NCBI GenBank assembly: GCA_032716605.1
Contig: CM064512.1
Span: 23,995,810-24,059,809 of the forward strand
Direction: 5' to 3'
Source: Paralithodes platypus
Lineage: Eukaryota; Arthropoda; Malacostraca; Decapoda; Lithodidae
DNA: 64,000 bases
Made by a program: the position numbers and the translations under genes. The first letter of the stretch is position 1. Each line of letters begins with the position of its first letter. The notes under the pieces were generated by a model that was not told where the DNA came from, ran no database searches, and saw nothing but the letters and a program-made list of their open reading frames with translations. Of the stretch, positions 1 through 10,735 are shown in pieces.

Positions 1-522
1 AGGAGGATGCTAGGATATTTTTGCAATGGCCTGTTACTGCCGAGCGGTTGGAGGGTATGAATCGGTACGGTCTTCAATGCCTGGCCACAGCTATCGGTCA
101 TGCGGTTACTAGCAGCATGACCAGGGATAACTTGATAACGTGTGTACTGGGCAGGGTGACTGGTGAGCGAGATGGGTTGAGTGGTCAGAGCCCTTCGGCC
201 ATGCTTCCCCTACACTCGACTCCCAGCCATCCCAGTAGTTTGCTGACCCCGGGTACGCTTCCGCAGTTGGGTGGTGACTGGCAGGGGGGGTTGCCCCTGG
301 GGGGACCACCGGTAATTTCAAACATTGTAGCACCTTCACCTCCTACAGGGTTAACTCCAGAATTATTGTATCGGCTCGAATTAGCTAAGATCGAAGAGAG
401 AAAGGCTATCAGGGTATCTGAGCTTCAGCTTCAGCAGCAACAAAGGGCAGGTGAGCTTCAGCAGCAATTAGAATTAGCCAAGATAGAAGAGAGAGCCAAG
501 ATAGAAGAGAGAAAAACTATCA
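1..522 (+). pseudogene. Gag N-terminal fragment of a Gmr1-type gypsy element
   Basis: An open frame from about 21 encodes a protein resembling the N-terminal half of the Gag at 2889: a short block around residues 4-30 (VTAERLEGMNRYGLQCLA, compare VTASRLEGIDCYGLRCLA), a Pro-rich linker, then a Glu/Gln/Lys-rich segment with repeats of LELAKIEE that should form a coiled coil. The start lies outside the window or was lost. The frame ends abruptly at 534, where the DNA becomes LTR sequence. It is a different, diverged copy from element 1 and has no capsid, zinc knuckle or pol. Seen: the similarity and the break. Inferred: a remnant joined to the truncated LTR by rearrangement or template switching. 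Confidence 0.75.
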
Positions 523-2669
523 CTGTAGTTTATTGATTAAGTTCTAGTTTCTTCCTAGTGCATTATAGTGTCACAGGTAGTCCAGAAATACTCTTTATTT
601 TCATCTGTGACAATGCATTGTATTTTATTCCAGCCGTCATAGATTTAATGTATTTGATGACTCGTGGAAGTTGGAGAGTGTGAGTGAGTGAGAGAGAGAA
701 ACCAGAGCTGGGTGGTATTGGCGGACTGATATCGTGCAACTTGGTTAGTTACGTCATCTCTCGGGCGCCTGATTCGTCGCCGGGCTCCTCCCTCCTGCCC
801 CGTCGGGAAGGGGTGCGCCTACACGCATGCACTTCCTTGTGACTTCCACGGGCAGAGCTCCTCGTAGTGCTGTAACGCTAACATCCCTTTGGAATCTATC
901 AGCCCACCTCACCCCCCTATTGCGAACTTTCTCTACCACTGCTTACCTTCTTCTCTCTGTATATCCTACTATTAATTAACTGCCCTTCCCCTTGACGTTG
1001 ATTTCATATATCCGTCACTGTATTATACAGCGAGCTCTCAGAGATATTATATGTAATTAGTTAGGCATTTTGGATCAGAGGGTTATCCATTTTGGCTTGG
1101 GGAGGTTTGACATACTCATCGTGTTGCCCCAACCTTATTTTCTTGGGTGTCTGCCAGGTCAGTCGATGCTAGACTGGGGAGAGGCTATCAGGTTACAGTT
1201 TCCTATGAGCATAGACTTCGTTGAGCCTATGCAAATGTACCGGATACCTGAGGAGGCCTAGGTCATTTTCTTGTCTGTGTACCATAGAGCCTAGCACTGT
1301 GTTGGCATGAGGGCGTTTGCCTAGTCCACCCAGCACTGTGCTAGCTCGTTAGCTTTTGACTTAGGAGGGTCGCCAGGAGAGAACCAGGTACACGAGACTT
1401 GGATCTCTCAAGAGAGCACCCCGTCATTTAATGTAACTAGGCGCACAGACTTGAGAACGACACTAGGCTACCGAGCAGGTGGCTCGGCCCAGGTAGCTTA
1501 GCCTACGACTCCCCTGCTAGACTTCGTCCACCTGGCATACCCCCGATTAGGGTTTATAATCTCATTGTGTATATGTGTGCAGCATTATTGCTCCTTATGT
1601 TTATAGTAAGTCGTGATTGTTGCTGAGAGACCCAACCAGAGCAGGCTTGTGCCTGGTGGGAGAAAGCACATCTTTTTGTGGTTAGAGTTTAGACTGCCGA
1701 CTGTTTTATAATTACACCTGTGCCAGATAACACCGTATGTCCCTACACTATATATGATCCCACAGTAATAATAAACAGTTCAGAATCCGAGACGTACTTC
1801 TTAGTTGCATCTGACTTTTGCAGAAGATTCCTGCATGATGCTTTAGGACTTTCTTTGTTTCACTTTCTTTCAGACAGGAGTGACAGTTTACTGATTATTT
1901 AACCCGTACAGCCCCAGCGACGCGCCTGACGCGTCGGCGATGTATGTAACGCACAGCCCCAGAGACGCGCCTGGCGCGTCACCCTAATTGCGCCGACCGT
2001 GACCTCAGGTGTAGCCACTCAAGAGGGCTCAGATTTGTATGGGAACTGTGTACGTATCCCACGCAACCGTGCCGATGGTTGAAAACTCTCAAAGTCCACG
2101 TGCGTGTGCGCGAGCGCGCAATAACCTGTTTTTTTGGGATAATTGCCTTCAATTTTTTACTCTTGTAAAATCCATTTTCGGGGGCTCTGTAGGACCATTT
2201 TTTAAGCTTTTTGAGCGGTTTTTCGTGGTTTTTCCTTCATTCCTAACCCATTCGCTATTGTTTCTGGAATAAAACCATTTTTTGAAAACCGGCCGGGTTC
2301 TGGTGCGCAAACATTACAAAACTAGCCGGGGCTCCACGGGTTAACATAACGTTAATTATCCTTCTTCTAGTTTGCTATTAAATCGTTGCTGCGATTTAAT
2401 TACGCTATCTATCTTTTTCCTTGTATACCTTAATAAAGTAATCGTATGTTGTATGAGTATAGGCTGCTTCAGTGATCATCAGCCTATAGTGTGCACCTTT
2501 CACCGAGTCATAGGATACCTCGTTGTCCAGGCACGTCTCAGGGCGGTATAGATGTTTTGTTCTCCAGTGGTTAAGGCAGGGGATGGAACTAGTGTTACCG
2601 TTGTTGCATTTAGCCTTATCTAGTCCAATGATGAAGAGCCTTGTGTCTTGTAGAACCTGGATCGTAACA
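523..2669 (+). repeat. 5' LTR of element 1, truncated at its start and carrying a MITE
   Basis: Matches the 3' LTR from about 8462 to 10215. The LTR start (TGCACGTC... at 8376) and its first ~87 bp are absent, and a gag fragment is joined directly at 523. A 438-bp MITE plus a TTAA duplication (1899-2344) interrupts it. It ends ATCGTAACA at 2669, two bases before the primer-binding site. Short open frames inside it are non-coding LTR. Confidence 0.88.
1903..2340. mobile_element. TTAA-flanked MITE (piggyBac-like) inside the 5' LTR
   Basis: Flanked by TTAA at 1899-1902 and 2341-2344. The ends are inverted: CCCGTACAGCCCCAG on the left and, reverse-complemented, CCCGTGGAGCCCCGG on the right. The 3' LTR holds the uninterrupted site at about 9885-9893 with one TTAA, so the boundaries are shown by an empty-site comparison. 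The left end has two tandem palindromic motifs (around 1917-1940 and 1968-1980). No transposase is encoded. TTAA duplication and CCC termini suggest mobilisation by a piggyBac-type transposase. Confidence 0.88.
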
Positions 2670-2671
2670 AA

Positions 2672-2689
2672 TGGCGACCTTGCTTAGGA
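2672..2689 (+). other. Primer-binding site of element 1
   Basis: TGGCGACC begins two bases after the 5' LTR end (ACA at 2669), the position and TGG start expected of a tRNA-primed minus-strand priming site. The same string occurs on the - strand next to the right LTR of element 3 (about 54408-54416); element 2 has TGGCAACC instead. The tRNA is not assigned. Confidence 0.7.
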
Positions 2690-2888
2690 TTTTGTGAACT
2701 TAAGAAATACTGTGGGAGTATAGTGGTATTTTTTTTTATTGAGGAATACAGTGGACACAGATTTTGTTTTTGGCAAGCAGTATAACACATAAAGAGGCTT
2801 CAGATAACTTTAAGTGAATAGGTGCTTGCATAAGAGATTATAGATACTTTTTTTTTTTTATAAACCTGCACACTTCTCAGTATACACC

Positions 2889-4500
2889 ATGTCTAGCAAC
2901 AGCTCAGTTAACGGTGATAATCAGACAGTACAGCCTACGGGTGTTGAGCAGCAGCAGGAATTTAATGATGGCATCAGAGTTATTAATTGTGAGGCTGATT
3001 CGAGGAAGTTTGTGGAGATACCAGTAACAGCGAGTCGGTTGGAGGGGATTGATTGTTATGGTCTGCGTTGTTTGGCCACGGTCCTGGGGCGTGTCGGCTT
3101 TGGCAGCATGTCTAAGAGTGACCTGGTGGCTTGTGTGTTGGGTGGTGGCAGGGGGTTGCAGGGTGGAGTGGGGGCTTGGGAGCCTTTATCCAAGCCTCCC
3201 TTCCACTCTACTCCTATCGCGCCCCCTAAGTTACCAGACCTTGGCACGCTTCCGCAATCTGATAGTCGCTGGCAGCATGGTTTGCCCGTGGGTGAGCCAC
3301 TGGTTGGGTCTCCTATAATTGCTCCTCCCCCTCAGGGTTTGACTGGGGATATGTTGTTACAACTGGAGTTGGCTAAGATCCAGCGTGAAGTTGAGATGGC
3401 TAAGATTCAGGCTGAGATGGCTAAGATTCAGGCTGAGGAGAGGGCAGCATGCCGTGAGGCAGAGTTGCAGGTCGAAGCAACTAGGTACTGTGCTGAGATG
3501 GATGTTGAGAAATCTAGGGTGGAGACATCAGGGCGGCATCTCGGTTCTGGGAATCGTGGGTCTGAGTCTTTATCGCACTTGCTTAAATTAGTCCCTGTGT
3601 TCGATGTGTCTGGTGTGACTGAGTTTTTTGCACGGTTTGAGAAGAAGTGTCGGGAGCATGAGTGGCCGGAGATTAAGTGGGCAGCCCTTGTATCATCAAA
3701 GATTGTTGGGAAAGGTCTCAAGGCATATGACTCGCTGTCATTGGAGGACTGTACTAACTATGTGGTGTTAAAGGAGGCTGTGCTCCGGGCCTATGAGTTG
3801 CAACCAGAAACCTACAGGTTGAAATTTCGGGGCGTTGTAAAGAGCAAGGAGAGCTCTTTCCTTGAACATGCCCGGGAACTGACTGACACACTATGGGGAA
3901 CTGGCTCCGGTCTGGGAATGCAACAACAGTTGATCAGGTTAAGCAGTTATTTTTGTTGGAGCAGTTCTTCCGGTGCACAGGCAGCGACCTGACATTAAAC
4001 CTGAAGGAAAAATGCCCTAAGACCATAGAGGAGGCAGCTAAGCTTGCTGACCTCCGGCTTTCTTTGATTCGTGGGTGCGGGTCTGCTCATCGTAGTGAGA
4101 CAGGTAACAAGGGGCGTAACACTCCACCCCCCAAAGTCAATGAAGCACAAAATAACACTGTAAAAAGTAAGAGCAATGATACCCATTATAACTACAAACA
4201 CAAAACTGTCCCGTTTTCAAAAGGGCAGGGCCCTTCCCCACCACCTAAAGGGGGGAAGTCTAGTGGTGAAGTGAAATGTTTTAAATGTCAGAAGGTGGGT
4301 CACTTTGCACGTACATGTCCGAGTAATATTCCTGCTAAGCCTGTGTCTTTGGTTCGCAACATGGGGGTGTCTCTGAGCTCTTCTGCGTCTGCCCGGGGTA
4401 GGTCGTCAGTTGCGGGGACACAGCCTGTGAAGAAGGGTTTGGAGGGCTCGACACCTGTCCAAGACACTTTTTGCAGCCATCGAGGGCGCGGGCTTGTGAG
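2889..4500 (+). pseudogene. gag: Gag polyprotein with coiled coil, SCAN-like capsid segment and zinc knuckle
   Basis: The start is the ATG at 2889, shortly after the leader. The first frame (367 codons) holds an N-terminal block, a Pro-rich linker, a coiled coil (LELAKIQ repeats, about residues 155-205) and the first part of a capsid-like domain. The frame breaks near 3893. The capsid continues in another frame with FLLEQFFRCTGSDL and ...CPKTIEEAAKLADL, which has the pattern of a SCAN domain; published work derives SCAN from Gmr1-like Gag. A basic linker and a CCHC knuckle (CFKCQKVGHFARTC, about 4280-4320) follow. The protein would package element RNA in cytoplasmic particles. The one-frame shift makes this copy defective unless it is a sequence error. 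Confidence 0.85.
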
Positions 4501-5192
4501 CTGGGGGAATACTAAACATCAGGTCAAATTGTTGCGTGACACTGGGGCATCACAGACACTTCTTAAAAAATTTCACAGGCAAACCTATAAACGCGGCTCG
4601 GGTTGTTGTGGTACAGGGGATCAATGCTACCAGGTCATACCCGTTGATTAGGTTGGAGCTGGAGGTGGATGGTGTGTATCGTGAACTTGATGTTGGGATC
4701 GTAGAGAGCTTGCCAGTTGAGGGCGTCGACCTCCTGCAGGGCAACGACTTTGCGGTGCTCACTTCGGAGGTTCCACCCCTAGTTGTTGCCGAGAAGGCGG
4801 CCGACGTTAATAGGGAGAATCGGGAGTGGGTCGAGAGGTGTCAGCTTAAACAGATGGCCTGTGCAGTCACCCGTTCTCGCATGTCAGTTCAGTCACAACC
4901 ATTGTCTCAGTCTTCAGATCAGCGGAGGAAAGGTCCGAGGAAAGTAGCTGAAGGTGGATTTCATGGTGTTGATTCCGCGGATCTTCTGGGGGACTCAGTA
5001 TTGGCACCATTATTATTGTCTGGTGTGGACTCTGAGCCTGTATCACTGGGTGAACAGGCAGGGCCAGTGAAGACTCCACGGCAAAGCCGTTTTGTAGCCA
5101 GGCAAGATCGGGTCTCTAAGTCTAGTATTGGTGAGGGTAACAAAGTGCTCCGGGAGCAGCTTGATGCGTTGACACCCTTCAGATATCAGTAG
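4500..5192 (+). pseudogene. Aspartic protease and PR-INT linker of element 1
   Basis: LLRDTGAS, with the catalytic Asp-Thr-Gly at 4538-4546, follows the zinc knuckle in the gag frame. The frame then shifts near 4565 and the protease body continues (NAARVVVVQGINAT, then VEGVDLLQGNDFAV), ending in a Ser/Arg-rich linker at 5192. Retropepsins act as dimers and cut Gag-Pol. The close homologues at 25866 and 47642 (- strand) confirm the reading. The break inside the protease makes this copy inactive as sequenced. Confidence 0.8.
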
Positions 5193-5238
5193 ACTTCAGA
5201 TTGATGACCCTGAGCTCCAAAGTTACAGTCATGGCGCA

Positions 5239-6613
5239 ATGGACCTCGAAGAAGATGGGGATGCTAAGCCGGGGGATTTCTTCCGTTACGAGAGAATTTT
5301 GTACAGACGGTATCTAGACCCCAAATCGAAGTGGGAGGGTGGTGTGAGGGTAGTAGACCAGCTGGTTGTGCCGAGTGGGTGTCGTGAAAACCTACTGCGG
5401 TTGGCTCATGATGTGCCAGTGGCAGGACACCTGGGGGTCAGTAAGACGGTAGCGGCGTTGGGTAGATTGTTCTGGTGGCCAGGGATGAGGGCAGATGTTG
5501 GTGCATGGGTTGCAGGGTGTGTAACGTGCCAGACTGTAGGAAAGCCCAACCAGGTGATACCCGAGGCTCTGTTGTACCCCATTCCTGTCATTGGGCCGCC
5601 TTTTAGTAAGATAGTTGTGGACATGGTTGGCCCTCTACCACCTACTAGTGCTGGGAATAAATTCTTATTGACTATAATGGATGTTGCTACGAGATACCCG
5701 GATGCATACCCCCATGCGTAATGGCTCCGCTAAGACTGTGGTCAAGAACTTGATGCTTTACTGTTCAAGATACGGGTACCCGCGAGAAGTGCAGTCAGAC
5801 CCGGGGTCAAATTTCACTTCGAACCTATTCCAACAAACTCTCCAGCAGCATGGCATATGCTCTGTCGTTTCATCTGCCTCTCACCCCGAGAGTCCGGGGG
5901 CACTTGAGAGGTGGCACTCTACCCTCAAGAGTATGCTTAAATGTTACTGCTTGGAGAATGGCAAGGAGTGGGATCTGGGGCTGCCTTATGTGTTGTTCGC
6001 GGCGAGAGAGGTACCTGGTGAGAGTTTGGGTTTCAGCCCCAACCAGCTTGTTTTTGGCCATAACGTCAGGGGTCCACTGTCAATGGTGAAAGAGATATGG
6101 GAAGGTCTTCAGAAACCATGCTCAGTGTTGAAGTACGTTCTCGAGAGTCGTGAAAGGATGGTAAATTGTATGAAGTCGGCAGGAACGAATTTGGTAGACT
6201 CTCAGGCGAAAATGAAGGACCGTTACGATGTGAAGACGAAGCTCCGGGAGTTTGGGGTGGGGAAGGAGGTTATGTTGTTGCGGACTCTGCCAGGTCATCC
6301 ACTGTCAGCAAAGTATACGGGTCCTTATTTTGTCACTAAGAAGCTGTCGGACCTAGATTATCTTGTTGCAACCCTTGACCGGTGTAAGAAACATCAATTA
6401 TGCCATGTGAACTTGATGAAGGAGTTTGTGAGGCGACCCTCAGAGCCTCTCACTGTCCCCGTGTTGGTCTGCAGCGGCCAAGGTGGAGAAGGAGGGGGGG
6501 ATAGTCATGCTCTGGGGGAAGATAGCTGGGATTGCCATGTTTCTGCGGAACAGTGGGCGGGAAATTGTGTTCAGGTGGCAGAGCAGGCTATTGAGTACCT
6601 GCCTGAGCAATAG
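5239..6613 (+). pseudogene. Integrase of element 1, located before RT
   Basis: Order: HHCC zinc finger (HDVPVAGH ... CVTCQTV, about 5407-5535), catalytic core with the first Asp in VVDMVGPL, second in QSDPGSNF and Glu in GALERWHS, with 35 residues between the last two (DDX35E), then a C-terminal GPY/F-type module (SAKYTGPYFV) and a conserved tail (CHVNLMKEFVRRP). A frameshift near 5715 separates zinc finger and early core from the rest. The frame closes at TAG 6611-6613, where element 2 has a sense codon. It would insert the cDNA into host chromatin. Integrase before RT is the diagnostic Gmr1 arrangement. Confidence 0.88.
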
Positions 6614-6619
6614 CGTGCA

Positions 6620-7988
6620 GCCGTGCCTGTTCCAGTCATACCCCGCTGTTTTCGCGGAGCACCCAGGCCTCACACCTCACACGGTGCATGATGTTGATGT
6701 GGGAGACAACCCGCCCTTCAAGTCAGTGCCTTATCGTGTGCCTCCTATCAAATTGCCAGCCCTCCGGGAGGAGCTGAGGTATATGATCGAGAGAAGGCTG
6801 ATTAAGGAAGGGCCGGTGCGATGGACCTCCCCGGTATCTCTGCAGCCTAAGCCAGACGGGAAGGTGCGTTTCTGTATAGACTTTCGCAGACTTAATGGCT
6901 TGACCGCCACCAATCCTTACCCCCTTCCTCGCGTCGATGACAGTGTTGACAAAATCGGGAATGCCACATACCTCACCAAGGTCGACCTGGTGAAGGATTA
7001 TTGGCAGGTGCCCCTGTCTGCACGAGCGAAGGAGGTATGCGGCTTTTGTGTGGACGGCAAGAAATATATGTGTAATGTCATGCCTTATGGGTTGAAAAAC
7101 GCACCTGCTACCTTCCAAAGTCTGATGAATGATATTGTTAGTGACATTCCCAATTGTACTGTATATCTCCATGATGTCATTGTCTATGATACTGATTTTG
7201 GTAGTCACTGCGAGCATCTTAATATCTTGTTTCGGAAGCTGTGTGAAGCTGTGTTGATCGTGAACCTGAGGAAATGCGACTTTGTGCAGGCAACTGTGCA
7301 GTATCTTGGCTTTGTTGTAGGTTTGGGACGGGTGTCCCCCCCCCCCCCCCCCCAGAGCAAGATACTGGCCATCAATCGGTTTCCCAGGCCAACCACCAAG
7401 CATCGGATCAGGCGCTTTCTAGGCATGATAGGCTACTACAGACGCTTTATACAAGGGTATTCGACTGTTCTTGCTCCCCTGACTGACCTTTTGGCAAAAA
7501 CGGTGAAGTTTCGGTGGTCGCCTGAGTGTGAAACGGCGTTTGGGTTAGTGAAGCACTTACTATGCACCCATCCTATTCTCAGGGCGCCGGACTTTACAAG
7601 GAGTTTTCAGCTGGCGACAGACGCCAGTGGTGTTGGGGCCGGTGCAGTCCTCTTGCAAACGGACGACGAGGGTCTGGAGCACCCCGTCAGCTTTTACTCT
7701 AAAAAGTTCAACTCCGCTCAGAGGAACTATTCTACCATCGAGAAAGAGTTGTTGGCGATTGTGCTTGCTTTGAAGCACTTTGAGGTGTATGTTCCAACCT
7801 TCGGCCCGGTCATGGTCATTTACACAAATCACCACCCTCTAAAGTTCCTCAACCAGTTCCACAACCGGAACATGCGGCTGACACGGTGGTCACTTATGCT
7901 CCATGAATACAATCTTGATATCAGGCATATTGCTGTTTGTGATAACGTTATAGCTGACTGTCTTTCGAGGGTGGAGGACAAGGGGTAG
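6620..7988 (+). pseudogene. Reverse transcriptase-RNase H of element 1
   Basis: After an out-of-frame lead, the RT reads from about 6635 (VFAEHPGL, then FKSVPYRVPPIK, LQPKPDGKVRFCIDFRRLN, MPYGLKNAPATFQ). The catalytic box is VYLHDVIV at about 7164-7187 instead of YLDD, so one metal-binding Asp is lost; element 2 keeps YLDD. A run of 18 C (7336-7353) expands a proline stretch before the thumb. RNase H follows (LATDASGVGAGAVL, then YSTIEKELLAIV, TNHHPLKFL) and ends at DCLSRVEDKG. The active-site change and the upstream stop mean this copy cannot support its own replication. Confidence 0.9.
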
Positions 7989-8375
7989 ATGGCCACAGGT
8001 TGTGTGGGTTGCGTGAAGGAAAATAGGCTACATATATTTAAAGCCGAACAAAAACAACAATAAAATTTAAAATCAACATAAAAAACTCTTTCTGTTATAG
8101 TAAATTTAAGTATGTTTTGTTTCAGCTGAAGCACTAGCTATTAGTGGGCTGAGCTTCGTAGAACTCGCTTTCGGAGCGTAACAATTTTAAGTTTTGCTAT
8201 TGTGTTGAGGAGGTAAATATGTAAGTTTGTTTCATTTTATAAGTATGTTTCTTTTGTGAAACCTATATGCTGTATTATTGTGCTGGGGTGGGGAGGTTAG
8301 GTGACGTGTGCCGGCACTCGCCGATTTCAGATATCAGAACTTGCCTAATGTTAAGTGTCTAATATCTTGGGGGGG
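7989..8375 (+). other. 3' untranslated region and polypurine tract of element 1
   Basis: No coding. It ends in CTTGGGGGGG (8366-8375) directly before the 3' LTR, the purine tract expected for plus-strand priming. A matching CTTGGGGGAGG precedes the 3' LTR of element 2 at 28553-28563. Confidence 0.7.
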
Positions 8376-8623
8376 TGCACGTCAGCTCCCCAGCGACCAC
8401 GAGGGGGCAGCGGTTGGCTCCCCATCCTCTTCTCCCCTCTCCCCAGGCAGTGTTATGGGCTGTAGTTTATTGATTAAGTTCTAGTTTCTTCCTAGTGCAT
8501 CATAGTGTCACAGGTAGTCCAGAAATACTCTTTATTTTCACCTGTGACAATGCATTGTATTTTATTCCAGCCATCATAAATTTAATGTATTAGATGACTC
8601 GTGGAAGTTGGAGAATGTGAGTT

Positions 8624-8673
<50 letters not shown>

Positions 8674-10215
8674 GAGCTGGGTGGTATTGGCAGACTGATA
8701 TCGTGCAACTTGGTTAGTTACGTCATCTCTCGGGCGCCTGATTCGTCGCCGGGCTCCTCCCTCCTGCCCCGTCACCGCTTTCCTGCCGCGTCGGGAATGG
8801 GTGCGCCTACACGCATGCACTCCCTTGTGACTTCCACGGGCAGAGCTCCTCGTAGTGCTGTAATGCTAACATCCCTTTGCAATCTATCAGCCCACCTCAC
8901 CCCCCTATTGCGAACTTTCTCTACCACTGCTTACCTTCTTCTCTCTGTATATCCTACTATTAATTAACTGCCCTTCCACTTGACGTTGATTTCATATATC
9001 CGTCACTGTATTATACAGCGAGCTCTCAAAGATATTATATGTAATTAGTTAGGCATTTTGGATCAGAGGGTTATCCATTTTGGCTTGGGGAGGTTTGACA
9101 TACTCATCGTGTTGCCCCAACCTTATTTTCTTGGGTGTCTGCCAGGTCAGTCGATGCTAGACTGGGGAGAGGCTATCAGGTTACAGTTTCCTATGAGCAT
9201 AGACTTCGTTGAGCCTATGCAACTGCACCGGATACCTGCGGAGGCCTAGGTCATTTTCTTGTCTGTGTACCTTAGAGCCTAGCACTGTGTTGGCGTGAGG
9301 GCGTTTGCCTAGTCCACCCAGCACTGTGCTAGCTCGTTAGCTTTTGACTTAGGAGGGTCGCCAGGAGAGAACCAGGTACACGAGACCTGGATCTCTCAAG
9401 AGAGCACCCCGTCATTTAATGTAACTAGGCGCACAGACTTGAGAACGACACTAGGCTACCGAGCAGGTGGCTCGGCCCAGGTAGCTTAGCCTACGACTCC
9501 CCTGCTAGACTTCGTCCACCTGGCATACCCCCGATTAGGGTTTATAATCTCATTGTGTATATGTGTGCAGCATTATTGCTCCTTATGTTCATAGTAAGTC
9601 GCGATTGTTGCTGAGAGACCCAACCAGATCAGGCTTGGGCCTGGTGGGAGAAAGCACATCTTTTTGTGGTTAGAGTTTCGACTGCCGACTGTTTTGTAAT
9701 TACACCTGTGCCAGATAACACCGTATGCCCCTACACTATATATGTTCCCACAGTAATAATACACAGTTCAGAATCAGAGATGTACTTCTTAGTTGCATCT
9801 GACTTTTGCAGAAGATTCCTGCATGATGCTTTAGGACTTTCTTTGTTTCACTTTCTTTCAGACAGGAGTGACAGTTTTCTGATTATTTAACGTAACGTTA
9901 ATTATCCTTCTTCTAGTTTGCTATTAAATCGTTGCTGCGATTTAATTACGCTATCTATCTTTTTCCTTGTATACCTTAATAAAGTAATCGTATGTTGTAT
10001 GAGTATAGGCTGCTTCAGTGATCATCAGCCTATAGTGTGCACCTTTTACCGAGTCATAGGATACCTCGTTGTCCAGGCACGACTCAGGGCGGTATAGGTG
10101 TTTTGTTCTCCAGTGGTTAAGGCAGGGGTTGGAACTTGTGTTACCGTTGTTGCATTTAGCCTTATCTAGTCCAATGATGAAGAGCCCTGTGTCTTGTAGA
10201 ACCTGGATCGTAACA
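8376..10215 (+). repeat. 3' LTR of element 1 (complete)
   Basis: 1840 bp, from TGCACGTC to ATCGTAACA. It contains a (GA)n run at about 8626-8668 that is much shorter in the 5' LTR, and the empty TTAA site at about 9887-9890 matching the MITE in the 5' LTR. The next bases are CCTTGTTG; the sequence after element 2 is CCTTCTTG. Confidence 0.9.
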
Positions 10216-10735
10216 CCTTGTTGATCCGGTGTTGGGGGGAGGGAGGATAACAATGGTAGGGTCTTCAGTATTTGTTTACGTATCCCCTCCCACGTCCACT
10301 CTACTGGTGATGCTCCTTTCTGGTTGGCGGGGTTGACCTAGCCGTTGGCCAACCCTGGGTCGGCTGGTGATGGTGACGTCACTCCTGTAGATATGGGGCC
10401 ATGTGACCGCCCGCTGGTACTCCAAGAAGTAGGTGTCGGTGGGGGGTTGGTATACCTGTCTTCGGGGTAACTTTTCTATGTTTCTCCCGTTCCACTTGAG
10501 TGAGAACGGTTGAAGGATGGGCTTCGTTATTATGCGGCCTCACTGGTCGACGATGCCTCTGGTGATTCTGGTGCCGTTTGGGGTTGGAATTGGGTTGAGC
10601 CTGTCGTCTGTGCCCCTGATTATAGGTGTGTGTCCGGTTCTGTTGTGGAAGTCGGCTGGGGTTGCCCTAGTATTTCCCAAGGTCTGCGGGTGGCTGGTTA
10701 CCCTGGGCGGCTTCATTTTCCCTCGGTATAACATA
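10216..10735. other. GC-rich unclassified stretch after element 1
   Basis: About 500 bp of G/C-rich unique-looking sequence with short open frames on both strands (for example 10540-10797 on -, running into a TA repeat, and 10510-10768 on +). I recognise no domain and see no second copy in the window. It may be part of an unidentified transposon or ORF1. A (TA)n run follows at 10731-10770. Confidence 0.3.

Larger units (their letters stand above)
523..10215 (+). mobile_element. Gypsy element 1, Gmr1-type (gag-PR-INT-RT-RNaseH)
   Basis: Two long LTRs (523-2669, 8376-10215) flank an internal region with a primer-binding site, gag, protease, integrase, reverse transcriptase/RNase H and a polypurine tract. 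Integrase lies before reverse transcriptase, the order known for Gmr1-like Ty3/gypsy elements. The LTRs are very similar: four differences in about 240 bp compared by eye (1021-1260 against 9009-9248), which suggests a fairly young insertion. The first ~87 bp of the 5' LTR are missing. Pol has several frame breaks, a premature TAG at 6611-6613 and a changed RT catalytic motif, so this copy looks dead. No TSD can be checked because the left edge is lost. Confidence 0.9.
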
